A program made the position numbers and the translations under genes. DNA of 26,758 nt from JALSHZ01 sp964614535. Lineage in GTDB: Bacteria; Pseudomonadota; Gammaproteobacteria; UWMA-0217. The notes under the pieces are model-generated. The model was given only the letters and a program-made list of their open reading frames with translations, ran no database searches and had not been told where the DNA came from. The stretch spans positions 1-26,758 of the forward strand of contig CAZTOZ010000007.1 of NCBI GenBank assembly GCA_964614535.1, given 5' to 3'. Positions 14,998 to 23,215 of the stretch are shown in pieces; position 1 is the stretch's first letter, and the number at the start of each line of letters is the position of its first letter.

Positions 14998-15993
14998 ATG
15001 AATATCGATATCAAGGCGAAAGAGATCAAGCCGGTAAGGCAAACCTATTCGCATCTTGCGCGCCGTTTCGGCGAGGACAAGCCGGCGACTCGTTATCAGG
15101 AAGGTGTGTACGATGTCCAGGCGGTGGAGAATTTCCATTATCGCCCCACCTGGCAACCGGAGAAGGAGCTGTATGACCCGACGCGAACCGCGCTGGTCAT
15201 GGAGGATTGGTACAAGTTCCTCGATCCGCGCCAATACTACTACGGCAATTACTGCATGGCACGGGCGCGCCAGCAGGATTCGGCCGAGCAAAACTTCAAG
15301 TTCGTCGAAAAGCGTGGCCTCGTGGAGACGCTCCCCGCCTCCGTGAAAGAGACGGTGATGAACCATGTACTGCCCCTGCGTCACTACTGCTGGGGCTCGA
15401 ACATGAACAATTATCAGATCTGCGCGATGGGTTATGGCACGGCCATTACTTCGGCGGCGAGTCTCTATGCCTCCGATCAGCTTGGAAACGCCCAATACCT
15501 GACGCGGATCGGTCTGCTGCTGTCCGGGAATGACGAGGCGGCCATCGATGCGGCCAAGCAACGCTGGATGGAAGACGACTCGCTTCAGGGGCTGCGCCGC
15601 GTGGTGGAGAACTCCCTGGTCGCCGAGGACTGGTTCGAGCTGTTCGTGGCGCAGGACCTCGTGATGGATGGTTTGGTGTTTCCGCTGGTATTCGACCGGC
15701 TCGAGAAGCGGCTGGCTGATGAGGGTGGCGCGGCCTATGCGATGCTGACCGAGTTTACCGTGGACTGGTACGCCGAGAGCAAACGCTGGGTGGACAAGAT
15801 GATCTCGGTGGCCTGCGCGGAATCCGATGCAAACAGGGAACTGGTTTCCGGCTGGTTTGGTGCCTGGCTTGGAGAAATGGAGTCGGCATTGGCGCCTTAT
15901 GCGCAGGCTGTCATGCCCAATGGTAACGAGGTGCTTGCGGAGCTGGTCGATGAGCTCAAGGCGCGGGCGCGGAAGAATGGCGTGGAAGTTTGA
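14998..15993 (+). CDS. dmpL: Phenol hydroxylase P1 component (beta subunit of the oxygenase)
   Basis: 331 residues, ferritin-like helical protein without iron ligands, as expected for the beta subunit that scaffolds the alpha subunit in the (alpha-beta-gamma)2 hydroxylase. Recognisable segments are QTYSHLARRFGEDKPATRYQ near the N-terminus and the middle segment GLVETLPASVKETVMNHVLP followed by HYCWGSNMNNYQICAMGYG. It is a distant paralogue of TmoE at 24024. GAGAGAAACAAGAGG lies upstream of the ATG. Confidence 0.94.
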   Translation: MNIDIKAKEIKPVRQTYSHLARRFGEDKPATRYQEGVYDVQAVENFHYRPTWQPEKELYDPTRTALVMEDWYKFLDPRQYYYGNYCMARARQQDSAEQNFKFVEKRGLVETLPASVKETVMNHVLPLRHYCWGSNMNNYQICAMGYGTAITSAASLYASDQLGNAQYLTRIGLLLSGNDEAAIDAAKQRWMEDDSLQGLRRVVENSLVAEDWFELFVAQDLVMDGLVFPLVFDRLEKRLADEGGAAYAMLTEFTVDWYAESKRWVDKMISVACAESDANRELVSGWFGAWLGEMESALAPYAQAVMPNGNEVLAELVDELKARARKNGVEV

Positions 15994-16005
15994 GGGGGTA
16001 ATCCA

Positions 16006-16272
16006 ATGAGTACAGTATTTCTGGCATTACAGGATGTGGACGAGGCGCGTCCCATCGTCGAGGCGGTATTGCGTGACAATCCAGAGGCAAAGGTTGAGCA
16101 CCAGCCGGCAATGATTCGTCTGACGGCCGACAACAAGCTGGTGGTCAATCGCGAGACGGTTTCCGAAATCATGGGGGCCGACTGGGATCCGCAGGAGATC
16201 CAGCTCGTTCTGATCTCATTCGGTGGAAATATCGAAGAAGACGACGACCACTTTACCATCTACTGGAATTAG
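16006..16272 (+). CDS. dmpM: Phenol hydroxylase regulatory (effector) protein P2
   Basis: 88 residues, cofactor-free coupling protein that binds the hydroxylase and lets the di-iron centre turn over. Motifs NRETVSEIMGADWDPQEIQL and VLISFGGNIEEDDDHFTIYW are those of the MmoB/DmpM/TmoD family. It starts 12 nt after dmpL. TmoD at 23661 is its paralogue in the second oxygenase. Confidence 0.94.
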   Translation: MSTVFLALQDVDEARPIVEAVLRDNPEAKVEHQPAMIRLTADNKLVVNRETVSEIMGADWDPQEIQLVLISFGGNIEEDDDHFTIYWN

Positions 16273-16303
16273 TCCAGCCGTTTGAATTCGGAGGAACAAG
16301 ATT

Positions 16304-17830
16304 ATGGCCAAAAGATTGAATATGCGGGACCGCTACCGGCTGATGACCCGCCTTGGGTGGGAGACCAGCTATCAACCGATGGACAAGGTGTTTCCCTATG
16401 ACAAATACGAAGGCATCAAGGTCAAGGACTGGGATGCCTGGGAAGATCCTTTTCGCATGACCATGGATGCCTACTGGAAATACCAGGGCGAGAAGGAGAA
16501 AAAGCTCTATGCCATCATGGATGCCTTCGCCCAGAACAACGGGCACCTCAACATCTCGGATGCGCGCTATGTCAATGCGCTGAAGCTTTTCATCCAGGGG
16601 GTTTCCCCGCTTGAGTATCAGGCGCATCGCGGTTTTGCCCGGCAGGGTCGGCATTTTACCGGCGAGGGTGCCCGGGTTGCCTGCCAGATGCAGTCACTGG
16701 ACGAGTTGCGGCATGTCCAGACCCAGGTGCACACGATCAGTCATTACAACAAGTATTTTGATGGCTTCCATGATCCCTTCCACTGGCATGATCGTGTCTG
16801 GTATCTGTCGGTACCCAAGTCCTTCTTCGATGACGCCAACACCGCCGGGCCGTTCGAGTTCATGGTGGCCATCGGCTTCTCCTTCGAGTATGTGCTGACC
16901 AACCTGTTGTTCGTGCCCTTCATGTCCGGTGCCGCCTACAACGGTGACATGTCCACGGTGACCTTCGGATTCTCCGCGCAGTCGGATGAGGCACGGCATA
17001 TGACATTGGGGCTGCAGGCCATCAAGTTCATGCTGGAGCAGCATGAAGACAATGTGCCGATCGTTCAGGGCTGGATCGACAAATGGCTGTGGCGCGGCTA
17101 CAAGGTGCTGTCGCTGGTTGGCGCGATGATGGATTACATGCTGCCGGAGAGCCCGATGTCGTGGAAGGAGGCGTGGGAGATCTATTTCGAGGAAAACGGC
17201 GGCGCTCTGTTCAATGATCTTGCGCGCTATGGCATCAAGGTGCCGGATTACGCCGAGATCTGTGCCAAGGAAAAGGATCACATCAGCCATCAGGTCTGGG
17301 GCATTCTCTACAACCACACGGCCGCTGCCGCCATCCACACCTGGATGCCGGACGAGAAGAAGATGGACTGGCTCTCCGCCAAGTACCCGGACACCTTCGA
17401 CAAGTATTATCGTCCGCGCTTCGAGCACTGGAAGGAGATGGAAGCCAAAGGCGAGCGCTATTATTCCCAGACACTGCCCTGCATCTGCCAGACCTGTCAG
17501 ATTCCGATGGGCTTTACCGAGCCTGACGATCCGACGCAGATCGCCTATCGCAGCACCGAGTACCAGGGCGAGCGTTACCACTTCTGTTCCGATCCCTGCA
17601 AACAGATCTTCGAGAACGAGCCGGAGAAATATGTCCATGCCTGGCTGCCGCCGCAGCAGATCTTCCAGGGCAACTGTGGTGGCCCCACCCTCGACGATGT
17701 GCTCAAGTGGTACAACATCAAGGTGGGCGCGGACAATATGGACTATGTCGGCTCGCCGGACGAAAAGCGCTGGAAAGAGTGGAAAGGGCTCGACCAGGAA
17801 GATGATCTGCCTGCAACCGGAACTGAGTGA
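16304..17830 (+). CDS. dmpN: Phenol hydroxylase P3 component (di-iron alpha subunit)
   Basis: 508 residues. The carboxylate-bridged di-iron site is complete: Glu104 (SPLEYQAH), Glu134 and His137 (DELRH), Glu195 (FSFEYV), Glu229 and His232 (DEARH), in the same numbering as known phenol and toluene hydroxylases. It converts phenol and methylphenols to catechols with O2 and electrons from DmpP. The C-terminal third carries a YHS-like, cysteine-rich zinc region (CICQTCQIPMGF at 393-404, and Cys428 and Cys432). GGAGGAACAAG gives a strong ribosome binding site. It is paralogous to TmoA at 21367, but that protein lacks this cysteine cluster. Confidence 0.97.
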   Translation: MAKRLNMRDRYRLMTRLGWETSYQPMDKVFPYDKYEGIKVKDWDAWEDPFRMTMDAYWKYQGEKEKKLYAIMDAFAQNNGHLNISDARYVNALKLFIQGVSPLEYQAHRGFARQGRHFTGEGARVACQMQSLDELRHVQTQVHTISHYNKYFDGFHDPFHWHDRVWYLSVPKSFFDDANTAGPFEFMVAIGFSFEYVLTNLLFVPFMSGAAYNGDMSTVTFGFSAQSDEARHMTLGLQAIKFMLEQHEDNVPIVQGWIDKWLWRGYKVLSLVGAMMDYMLPESPMSWKEAWEIYFEENGGALFNDLARYGIKVPDYAEICAKEKDHISHQVWGILYNHTAAAAIHTWMPDEKKMDWLSAKYPDTFDKYYRPRFEHWKEMEAKGERYYSQTLPCICQTCQIPMGFTEPDDPTQIAYRSTEYQGERYHFCSDPCKQIFENEPEKYVHAWLPPQQIFQGNCGGPTLDDVLKWYNIKVGADNMDYVGSPDEKRWKEWKGLDQEDDLPATGTE

Positions 17831-17841
17831 GGAGTAGTGAG

Positions 17842-18201
17842 ATGGCTGTAACTGCAATTGGTGAATATCCGGCTTTGCCACGGGATCTGCAAGAGAACTT
17901 TCATGGCAACATCATGGTGATCGTGGGATGGGACAAGCACCTCATGATCAGCAGTCCGATGGCATTCCCGCTGCCGCCCGACATGCCGTTTGGCGCTCTT
18001 GTTCAAGAGGTGATGCCGGCGGCTTTCGCGCCGCACCCCGAGTGGGGAGAGATCGACTGGGGCAATGTCAACTGGCTGCTGAACGGCGAGCCCTTCCAGC
18101 CGGACATGGAGAAGAGCCTCGCCGACAACGGCATCGGCCACAAATCGGTGGTTCGTCTGCAAACACCGGGCCTCAATGGCATAAAGGGTTCCGGAAGCTG
18201 A
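17842..18201 (+). CDS. dmpO: Phenol hydroxylase P4 component (gamma subunit)
   Basis: 119 residues. The opening MAVTAIGEYPALPRDLQENF and the following NIMVIVGWDKHLMISSPMAF identify DmpO/PhO, the small third subunit of the hydroxylase. The frame extends to 17827, but ATG 17842 has TGAGGAG upstream and gives the family start. It lies between dmpN (11 nt) and dmpP (10 nt) in the canonical order. Confidence 0.93.
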   Translation: MAVTAIGEYPALPRDLQENFHGNIMVIVGWDKHLMISSPMAFPLPPDMPFGALVQEVMPAAFAPHPEWGEIDWGNVNWLLNGEPFQPDMEKSLADNGIGHKSVVRLQTPGLNGIKGSGS

Positions 18202-18211
18202 AGACAAGCCT

Positions 18212-19276
18212 ATGACCTATGAAGTGACGATCGAGCCTCTGGGTGAAACCATCGAGGTTGAGGAGGACCAGACGCTGCTGGATGCCGCGCTCCGGGCTGG
18301 GATCTATCTGCCCTATGCCTGCGGTCATGGCCTTTGCTCTACCTGCAAGGTCGATGTGCTGGAGGGTGAAGTGGAACAGGGTGATGCTTCCCCTTTCGCG
18401 CTGATGGACTTCGAGCGGGAGGAGGGCAAGTGTCTTGCCTGCTGCGCCAAGCCGATGAGTGATCTGGTCATCGAAGCGGATGTCGATGAAGATCCCGATG
18501 CGCGCCGGTTGCCGGTGAAGGATTTCACCGCAACGGTTTCACGCATCGAGGATCTGACGCCGCGCATCAAGTCCATCGTGCTCGCCATCGTCGATGACGA
18601 GATCGACTTCCAGGCTGGGCAGTACATCAATTTGTACATGCCTGGCGAGGAAGACCATCCCCGGGCTTTCTCCATTGCCAATCCACCGTCGGAGGCCACG
18701 TTCGTCGAGCTCAATGTCTGTCTCGTGGAGGGAGGCAAGGTGACTGGCTGGTTGCACAACGAGCTCAAGGTCGGGGATGAGATTCGTTTCAGCGGGCCTT
18801 TCGGACGTTTTTTCGTCCGCAAGTCCGCGCCGGAGCCGATGATCTTCCTGGCGGGTGGCTCGGGCCTGTCCAGCCCAAAGTCGATGATTCTCGATCTGTT
18901 CGAACAGGGGGAGAAGCGCGATGTCACGTTGATCTACGGTGCGCGAAACGAACAGGAGCTTTATTACCGCAAGCTTTTCGAGGAGCTTGCCGGAGAGCAC
19001 CCCAACTTTCACTACATTCCGGCATTGTCGGATGAACCGGCCGAATCCAGCTGGCGGGGCAGGAGGGGATATGTGCATGAGGTGGCAAAGGAGCTTTTTG
19101 GGGGAAGGTTTGAGGGGTACAAGGCCTATCTGTGCGGCCCGCCGCCGATGATCGATGCCTGTGTCACCACGTTGATGCAAGGGCGCCTGTTCGAAAAGGA
19201 TATTTTCAAGGAGGAGTTTTATACCCAGGCGGACAAGGACGCGAAACCGACCAGCCCCCTGTTCAAGGCCCTGTGA
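18212..19276 (+). CDS. dmpP: Phenol hydroxylase reductase P5 (ferredoxin-FAD-NAD)
   Basis: 354 residues. An N-terminal plant-type [2Fe-2S] domain has Cys37, Cys42, Cys45 and Cys77 (CGHGLCSTC and LACC). The FAD domain has RAFS at 150-153 and the NAD domain AGGSGLSSPKSM and CGPPPMID. It moves electrons from NADH to the di-iron centre of DmpN. It is homologous to TmoF at 25104, but here electrons go directly to the hydroxylase without a separate Rieske protein. Operon spacing is 10 nt on either side. Confidence 0.96.
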   Translation: MTYEVTIEPLGETIEVEEDQTLLDAALRAGIYLPYACGHGLCSTCKVDVLEGEVEQGDASPFALMDFEREEGKCLACCAKPMSDLVIEADVDEDPDARRLPVKDFTATVSRIEDLTPRIKSIVLAIVDDEIDFQAGQYINLYMPGEEDHPRAFSIANPPSEATFVELNVCLVEGGKVTGWLHNELKVGDEIRFSGPFGRFFVRKSAPEPMIFLAGGSGLSSPKSMILDLFEQGEKRDVTLIYGARNEQELYYRKLFEELAGEHPNFHYIPALSDEPAESSWRGRRGYVHEVAKELFGGRFEGYKAYLCGPPPMIDACVTTLMQGRLFEKDIFKEEFYTQADKDAKPTSPLFKAL

Positions 19277-19285
19277 AGGTTCAAC

Positions 19286-19657
19286 ATGATCATGCACGCA
19301 AGACGGTTCCGGATCATGATTCGGGATACCGGCGAAAGTTTTTCCTGCGGGATGGATCAGCATCTGCTCAACGGCATGGCCTCGATGGGCAGGCGGGGGA
19401 TTCCATCCGGTTGCCATGGCGGGGGCTGTGGGGTGTGCCGGATCAGGGTTTTGGGTCCACGGTCGGCCTACCGGACCGCGAGCATGAGTCGTCAACACAT
19501 AAGCGTGGAAGACGAAACCGAGGGCATTGTTCTGGCGTGCAGAACCTATCCGCTCGACGATCTGGAAGTCGAGGTGGTGGGAAAGCTGAGGAAAAACATC
19601 TTGAGGAAAGAGAGCAAGGGATGGCGCTTGGGACAGCCGATCGAGAGTGCCAAATGA
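19286..19657 (+). CDS. dmpQ: [2Fe-2S] ferredoxin, DmpQ/XylT type
   Basis: 123 residues with Cys43, Cys48, Cys51 and Cys85 (SGCHGGGCGVC and LACR), a plant-type ferredoxin. XylT and DmpQ reduce the oxidised ferric iron of catechol 2,3-dioxygenase and so reactivate enzyme poisoned by 4-methylcatechol. The position directly before the dioxygenase gene is the usual one. The second in-frame ATG at 19292 is an alternative start. Confidence 0.92.
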   Translation: MIMHARRFRIMIRDTGESFSCGMDQHLLNGMASMGRRGIPSGCHGGGCGVCRIRVLGPRSAYRTASMSRQHISVEDETEGIVLACRTYPLDDLEVEVVGKLRKNILRKESKGWRLGQPIESAK

Positions 19658-19697
19658 TCTCCCTTTATTGAACGACCTTTTTATGAGGAGGAAAACG

Positions 19698-20642
19698 ATG
19701 AGCGTATTGCGTATTGGCCATATCAACCTTCGGGTGCTCGATATGGATGAAGCAGTGAAACACTATGAAAACGTGGTAGGACTGACGACTACCCATCGCG
19801 ACGATGAAGGTAACGTCTATCTCAAGGGGTGGGATGAATGGGACAAATACTCCGTCATCCTCAGTGAGTCCGACAAGGCGGGCATGAATCATATCGCCTA
19901 CAAGGTGAAATCGGATGCCGATCTCGATGATTACAAACAGAAGATTGGCGACTACGGTATCGAGGTCGAGGAACTTCCGGCCGGGACCATGCCGGCGGTT
20001 GGCCGCCTGTTGAAGTTCAACCTGCCCAGTGGCCACGAGATGCGCCTCTATGCCGAAAAGGAATTTGTCGGCACGGAGGTCGGCAGTGAAAATCCCGATC
20101 CATGGCCCGATGGCCTCAAGGGCGCTGGCGTTCACTGGCTGGATCATGCGCTGCTGATGTGTGAATTGAACCCGGAGACCGGCGTGAATCAGGTGGCGGA
20201 ATCCACCAATTTCATGATCGATGTGCTTGGCTTCTATCTGGTCGAACAGGTCATGGTCGGGCCGGATGGCAACATTCAGGCGGCCACATGGCTCTCTTGC
20301 AGCAATACGCCGCATGACATTGCCTTTGTTGGCGGGCCGGTGTCGGGACTGCACCATTGTGCTTTCTTCCTCGACAGCTGGGACGATGTGCTCAAGGCCG
20401 CGGATGTCATGTCCAAGAACCGCACCAAGGTCGATGTCACGCCGCAGCGTCACGGCATTACGCGCGGATATACCATCTACTTCTTCGATCCTTCCGGGAA
20501 CCGGAACGAGACCTTCGGTGGCCTGGGTTATCTGGCGCAACCCGACCGCCCAGTCACTACCTGGACCGAGGACCAATTGGGTGCCGGTATTTTCTACCAC
20601 ACCCGTGAACTGGTTGAATCGTTCACTACCGTATACACCTGA
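19698..20642 (+). CDS. dmpB: Catechol 2,3-dioxygenase
   Basis: 314 residues, two-domain type I extradiol dioxygenase. Iron ligands are His150 (WLDHALL), His220 (GLHHCAF) and Glu271 (NRNETF); His252 (RHG) and Tyr261 (TIYFFDP) are the expected active-site residues. It cleaves catechol between C2 and C3 to 2-hydroxymuconic semialdehyde. Compared with the XylE sequence as I remember it, the stretch after the first histidine (about 154-172) is longer, which explains the greater length. The ATG at 19698 has GAGGAGG upstream; the frame continues upstream, overlapping dmpQ, without a better site. Confidence 0.96.
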   Translation: MSVLRIGHINLRVLDMDEAVKHYENVVGLTTTHRDDEGNVYLKGWDEWDKYSVILSESDKAGMNHIAYKVKSDADLDDYKQKIGDYGIEVEELPAGTMPAVGRLLKFNLPSGHEMRLYAEKEFVGTEVGSENPDPWPDGLKGAGVHWLDHALLMCELNPETGVNQVAESTNFMIDVLGFYLVEQVMVGPDGNIQAATWLSCSNTPHDIAFVGGPVSGLHHCAFFLDSWDDVLKAADVMSKNRTKVDVTPQRHGITRGYTIYFFDPSGNRNETFGGLGYLAQPDRPVTTWTEDQLGAGIFYHTRELVESFTTVYT

Positions 20643-20657
20643 TTGGCGGGCAGTTGC

Positions 20658-21092
20658 ATGTCTTTGACAGCAAGCCAGGAGGTGCCGGGCTGGCAGGCCG
20701 CGCAAGCGGTCTGCCAAGCGGCCGTCGAGAAGGCCGAAGCGCTGGGTATCCGGATCAATGTGGCCGTCGTCGATCGGGGTGGCAACCTGGCGGCGTTTCT
20801 GCGCATGCCGGATGCCTTTCTCCACTCCATCGATATCGCCATCGACAAGGCCTATACATCGGCGAGTTTCGGTTTTCCGACTTCACAATGGGAGGGGATT
20901 TTCGCCGAAGATCCCATGCTGAAGCTGGGCATGCCGCATCGCGACCGCCTGGTCGTTTTCGGTGGTGGCATTCCCATTGTTGTCGATGGTGAGAACCTGG
21001 GCGGTATCGGTGTATCCGGTGGGTCGGCGGAGCAGGACGAGATCTGCGCGCGGGCCGGTCATGATGCCCTGCGGTCCCTGCTGGAACGGTAA
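20658..21092 (+). CDS. DUF336 (GlcG/HbpS-like) protein
   Basis: 144 residues of the GlcG/HbpS family. Visible signatures are NVAVVDRGGNLAAFLRMPDA, then DKAYTSASFGFPT, and the glycine-rich GGGIPIV with GGIGVSGGSAEQDEICARAG. Family members have been linked to haem or degraded-haem binding and to redox sensing, but the function in aromatic operons is unknown. DUF336 genes recur beside phenol and other aromatic genes, usually without an assigned step. Here it is 15 nt after the dioxygenase and 22 nt before the tautomerase, so it is surely co-transcribed. A role in protecting or reloading the iron dioxygenase is only speculation. Confidence 0.85.
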   Translation: MSLTASQEVPGWQAAQAVCQAAVEKAEALGIRINVAVVDRGGNLAAFLRMPDAFLHSIDIAIDKAYTSASFGFPTSQWEGIFAEDPMLKLGMPHRDRLVVFGGGIPIVVDGENLGGIGVSGGSAEQDEICARAGHDALRSLLER

Positions 21093-21114
21093 CAACCAGA
21101 AAGGAGAACCACGC

Positions 21115-21306
21115 ATGCCTTTTGCACAAATCAGCATTCTGGAGGGCCGCTCGGATGAAAAGAAGGCGGATCTTATCCGGGAAGTGACGGAGGCGATTCA
21201 CCAAAGCCTTGGCGTACCCAAGGAGACCATACGCGTCGCCTTGTATGAGATAAGGAAAACAGAATGGGGGATTGGCGGTGAGACCGCCAAAAGCCTGGGA
21301 CGATAG
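21115..21306 (+). CDS. dmpI: 4-Oxalocrotonate tautomerase
   Basis: 63 codons, 62 residues after Met removal, the exact size of canonical 4-OT. The catalytic Pro1 follows Met; Arg11 (EGRSD) and Arg39 (IRVAL) are present. Position 50 is Trp (EWGIGG) rather than the Phe of the classical enzyme. It isomerises 2-hydroxymuconate to 2-oxohex-3-enedioate for the decarboxylase at 9202. GAAAGGAGAACC is a strong ribosome binding site. It is the only lower-pathway gene between the two oxygenase sets. Confidence 0.95.
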   Translation: MPFAQISILEGRSDEKKADLIREVTEAIHQSLGVPKETIRVALYEIRKTEWGIGGETAKSLGR

Positions 21307-21366
21307 CAACTGGTTTTTGTCACTGGCTGTCGTCTGACACCAAAGTAAGTATTGAGGAGACCATTT

Positions 21367-22863
21367 ATGACAATGCTCAAACGTGAGGAGTGGTACGACT
21401 TGACGCGTACCACCAACTGGACGCCGAAATATGTGTCCGAAGAAGAGATGTTTCCGGAAGAGATGAGCGGTGGGCGCGGCATTCCCATGGAAGCTTGGGA
21501 GAAATATGATGAGCCCTACAAGGTGACATATCCGGAATATGTCGCCATACAGCGCGAGAAGGACTCGGGAGCCTACTCCATCAAGGCCGCGCTGGAGCGC
21601 GATGCATTCGTTGAACGCGCCGATCCCGGCTGGATCAGTACGATGCAGGCACACTATGGCGCCATCGCGCTGGCGGAATATGCAGCCAGTACGGCCGAAG
21701 CACGAATGGCCCGTTTCGCCAAGGCGCCGGGTAATCGCAATATGGCCTGCTTCGGCATGATGGATGAAAACCGGCACGGTCAGATCCAGCTCTACTTCCC
21801 GCATGCCAATGTCAAGCGCAGCCGCCAGTGGGACTGGGCACACAAGGCTTATCATACGAATGACTGGGCCGCCATTGCCGCCCGCTCGTTCTTCGATGAT
21901 GCCATGATGACCCGCGACTCGGTGGCGGTCTCCATCATGCTGACATTTGCATTCGAGACCGGCTTCACCAATATGCAATTCCTGGGGCTTGCGGCGGATG
22001 CCGCCGAGGCCGGAGATCATACCTTCGCCAGCCTGATTTCCAGCATCCAGACCGATGAATCCCGCCATGCCCAGCAAGGCGGTCCGTCACTGCAGATCCT
22101 GCTCCAAAACGGCAAGAAGGAAGAAGCGCAAACACTCGTCGATGCCGCGATCTGGCGCGCCTGGAAACTCTTCTCCGTGCTGACCGGTCCGATCATGGAC
22201 TACTACACGCCACTCGAGGCGCGTAAGCAGTCTTTCAAGGAGTTCATGATGGAGTGGATCGTGGCGCAGTTCGAACGCCAGTTACTCGACCTTGGTCTGG
22301 ACAAGCCCTGGTACTGGGATGAATTCATGCGTGCGCTGGATGAGACCCACCATGGCATGCACCTCGGGGTCTGGTTCTGGCGCCCGACCGTCTGGTGGAA
22401 CCCGGCTGCCGGTGTGACACCCGAGGAGCGTGAATGGCTGGAAGAGAAGTACCCGGGCTGGAACGATACCTGGGGACAGTGCTGGGATGTGATCGTGGAC
22501 AACCTGCTCGAGGGTCGGCCGGAGCTGAGCGCGCCGGAGACCCTGCCCGGGATTTGCCACATGAGCAATATTCCCATTGTGGGTACCCCAGGTAATGGCT
22601 GGAATGTAAAGGACTACCAACTCGAGCACGAGGGCAAGCTCTATCACTTTGGATCCGAGCCGGACCGCTGGTGCTTCCAGATCGATCCGGAGCGTTACAA
22701 GGGCCACATGAACTTCATCGACCGTTTCCTCGCCGGCGAGATTCAGCCGCCGGATCTGGTGGGTGGCCTGAAATACATGGGGCTTGCGCCTGGCGAGATG
22801 GGAGACGATGCCCACAACTACGAATGGGTGCAGGCCTATCAAAAGAAAGCGGATGCCGCCTGA
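21367..22863 (+). CDS. tmoA: Toluene/benzene monooxygenase alpha subunit (di-iron)
   Basis: 498 residues. The di-iron ligands fall at the numbers known from toluene monooxygenases: Glu104, Glu134, His137 (DENRH), Glu197, Glu231 and His234 (DESRH). Thr201, the proton-relay threonine, is present. Pocket residues include Ile100 and Ala107; position 103 is Ala, where toluene-4-monooxygenase has Gly. Sequence such as ETGFTNMQFLGLAADAAEAG and DYYTPLEARKQSFKEFM is TmoA/TouA/TbuA1-like rather than methane monooxygenase. It hydroxylates benzene or toluene to phenol or cresol; regiochemistry cannot be fixed. Isoprene and alkene monooxygenases share the gene order, so those substrates are also possible. 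The ATG at 21367 has TTGAGGAG upstream. Confidence 0.94.
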   Translation: MTMLKREEWYDLTRTTNWTPKYVSEEEMFPEEMSGGRGIPMEAWEKYDEPYKVTYPEYVAIQREKDSGAYSIKAALERDAFVERADPGWISTMQAHYGAIALAEYAASTAEARMARFAKAPGNRNMACFGMMDENRHGQIQLYFPHANVKRSRQWDWAHKAYHTNDWAAIAARSFFDDAMMTRDSVAVSIMLTFAFETGFTNMQFLGLAADAAEAGDHTFASLISSIQTDESRHAQQGGPSLQILLQNGKKEEAQTLVDAAIWRAWKLFSVLTGPIMDYYTPLEARKQSFKEFMMEWIVAQFERQLLDLGLDKPWYWDEFMRALDETHHGMHLGVWFWRPTVWWNPAAGVTPEEREWLEEKYPGWNDTWGQCWDVIVDNLLEGRPELSAPETLPGICHMSNIPIVGTPGNGWNVKDYQLEHEGKLYHFGSEPDRWCFQIDPERYKGHMNFIDRFLAGEIQPPDLVGGLKYMGLAPGEMGDDAHNYEWVQAYQKKADAA

Positions 22864-22874
22864 GGCATCGATAG

Positions 22875-22909
22875 CGGGTTGTTGGACAACCTGGTTGTTC
22901 GACAACCCG
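22875..22909 (+). other. Strong intercistronic hairpin after tmoA
   Basis: Starts 11 nt after the tmoA stop. Seventeen bases on each side (22875-22891 and 22893-22909) pair with only two G-U wobbles in RNA, giving a 16-bp stem with a 3-nt loop. No T tract follows, so it is more likely an mRNA stability or processing element, or a partial attenuator, than a full terminator. Confidence 0.65.
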
Positions 22910-22940
22910 TCGACCGATTCATTATTTGGAGGATTAGCTT

Positions 22941-23201
22941 ATGGCCATGTTTCCAATCATGTCCAATTTCGAGCGTGATTTTGTGATTCAACTGGTTGCC
23001 GTCGATACCGAAGATACGATGGACCAAGTTGCCGAGAAGTGTGCGCATCACTCGCTGAACAGACGCGTGCGCCCTCAGCCGGATAAGGTGCTGCGCGTGC
23101 GGCGGCATGAGGACGGGACACTGTTTCCGCGGGAGCTGACCGTGGCGGAGGCAGGGCTTCGCCCGACGGAAACGCTCGATATCGTTTTTATGGACAGCTG
23201 A
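22941..23201 (+). CDS. tmoB: Toluene monooxygenase gamma subunit
   Basis: 86 residues, ubiquitin-like small subunit of the hydroxylase. FERDFVIQLVAVDTEDTMDQ, then VAEKCAHHSLNRRV, and FPRELTVAEAGLRPTETLDI are TmoB signatures. It stands second in the order A-B-C-D-E-F. A 77-nt gap with a hairpin separates it from tmoA; TTTGGAGGA precedes the ATG. Confidence 0.93.
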   Translation: MAMFPIMSNFERDFVIQLVAVDTEDTMDQVAEKCAHHSLNRRVRPQPDKVLRVRRHEDGTLFPRELTVAEAGLRPTETLDIVFMDS

Positions 23202-23215
23202 GGGCTTCGGGCGGT

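Noticed and set aside
21307..21366. A separate promoter for the tmo genes
   Set aside because: The 60-nt gap shows no GG-N10-GC motif and no convincing -35/-10 pair, so transcription from upstream is assumed. A weak promoter cannot be excluded.
20755..22077. Open frame of 440 codons on the minus strand across the DUF336, tautomerase and tmoA genes
   Set aside because: Spans three well-supported plus-strand genes with their ribosome binding sites; low-complexity translation.
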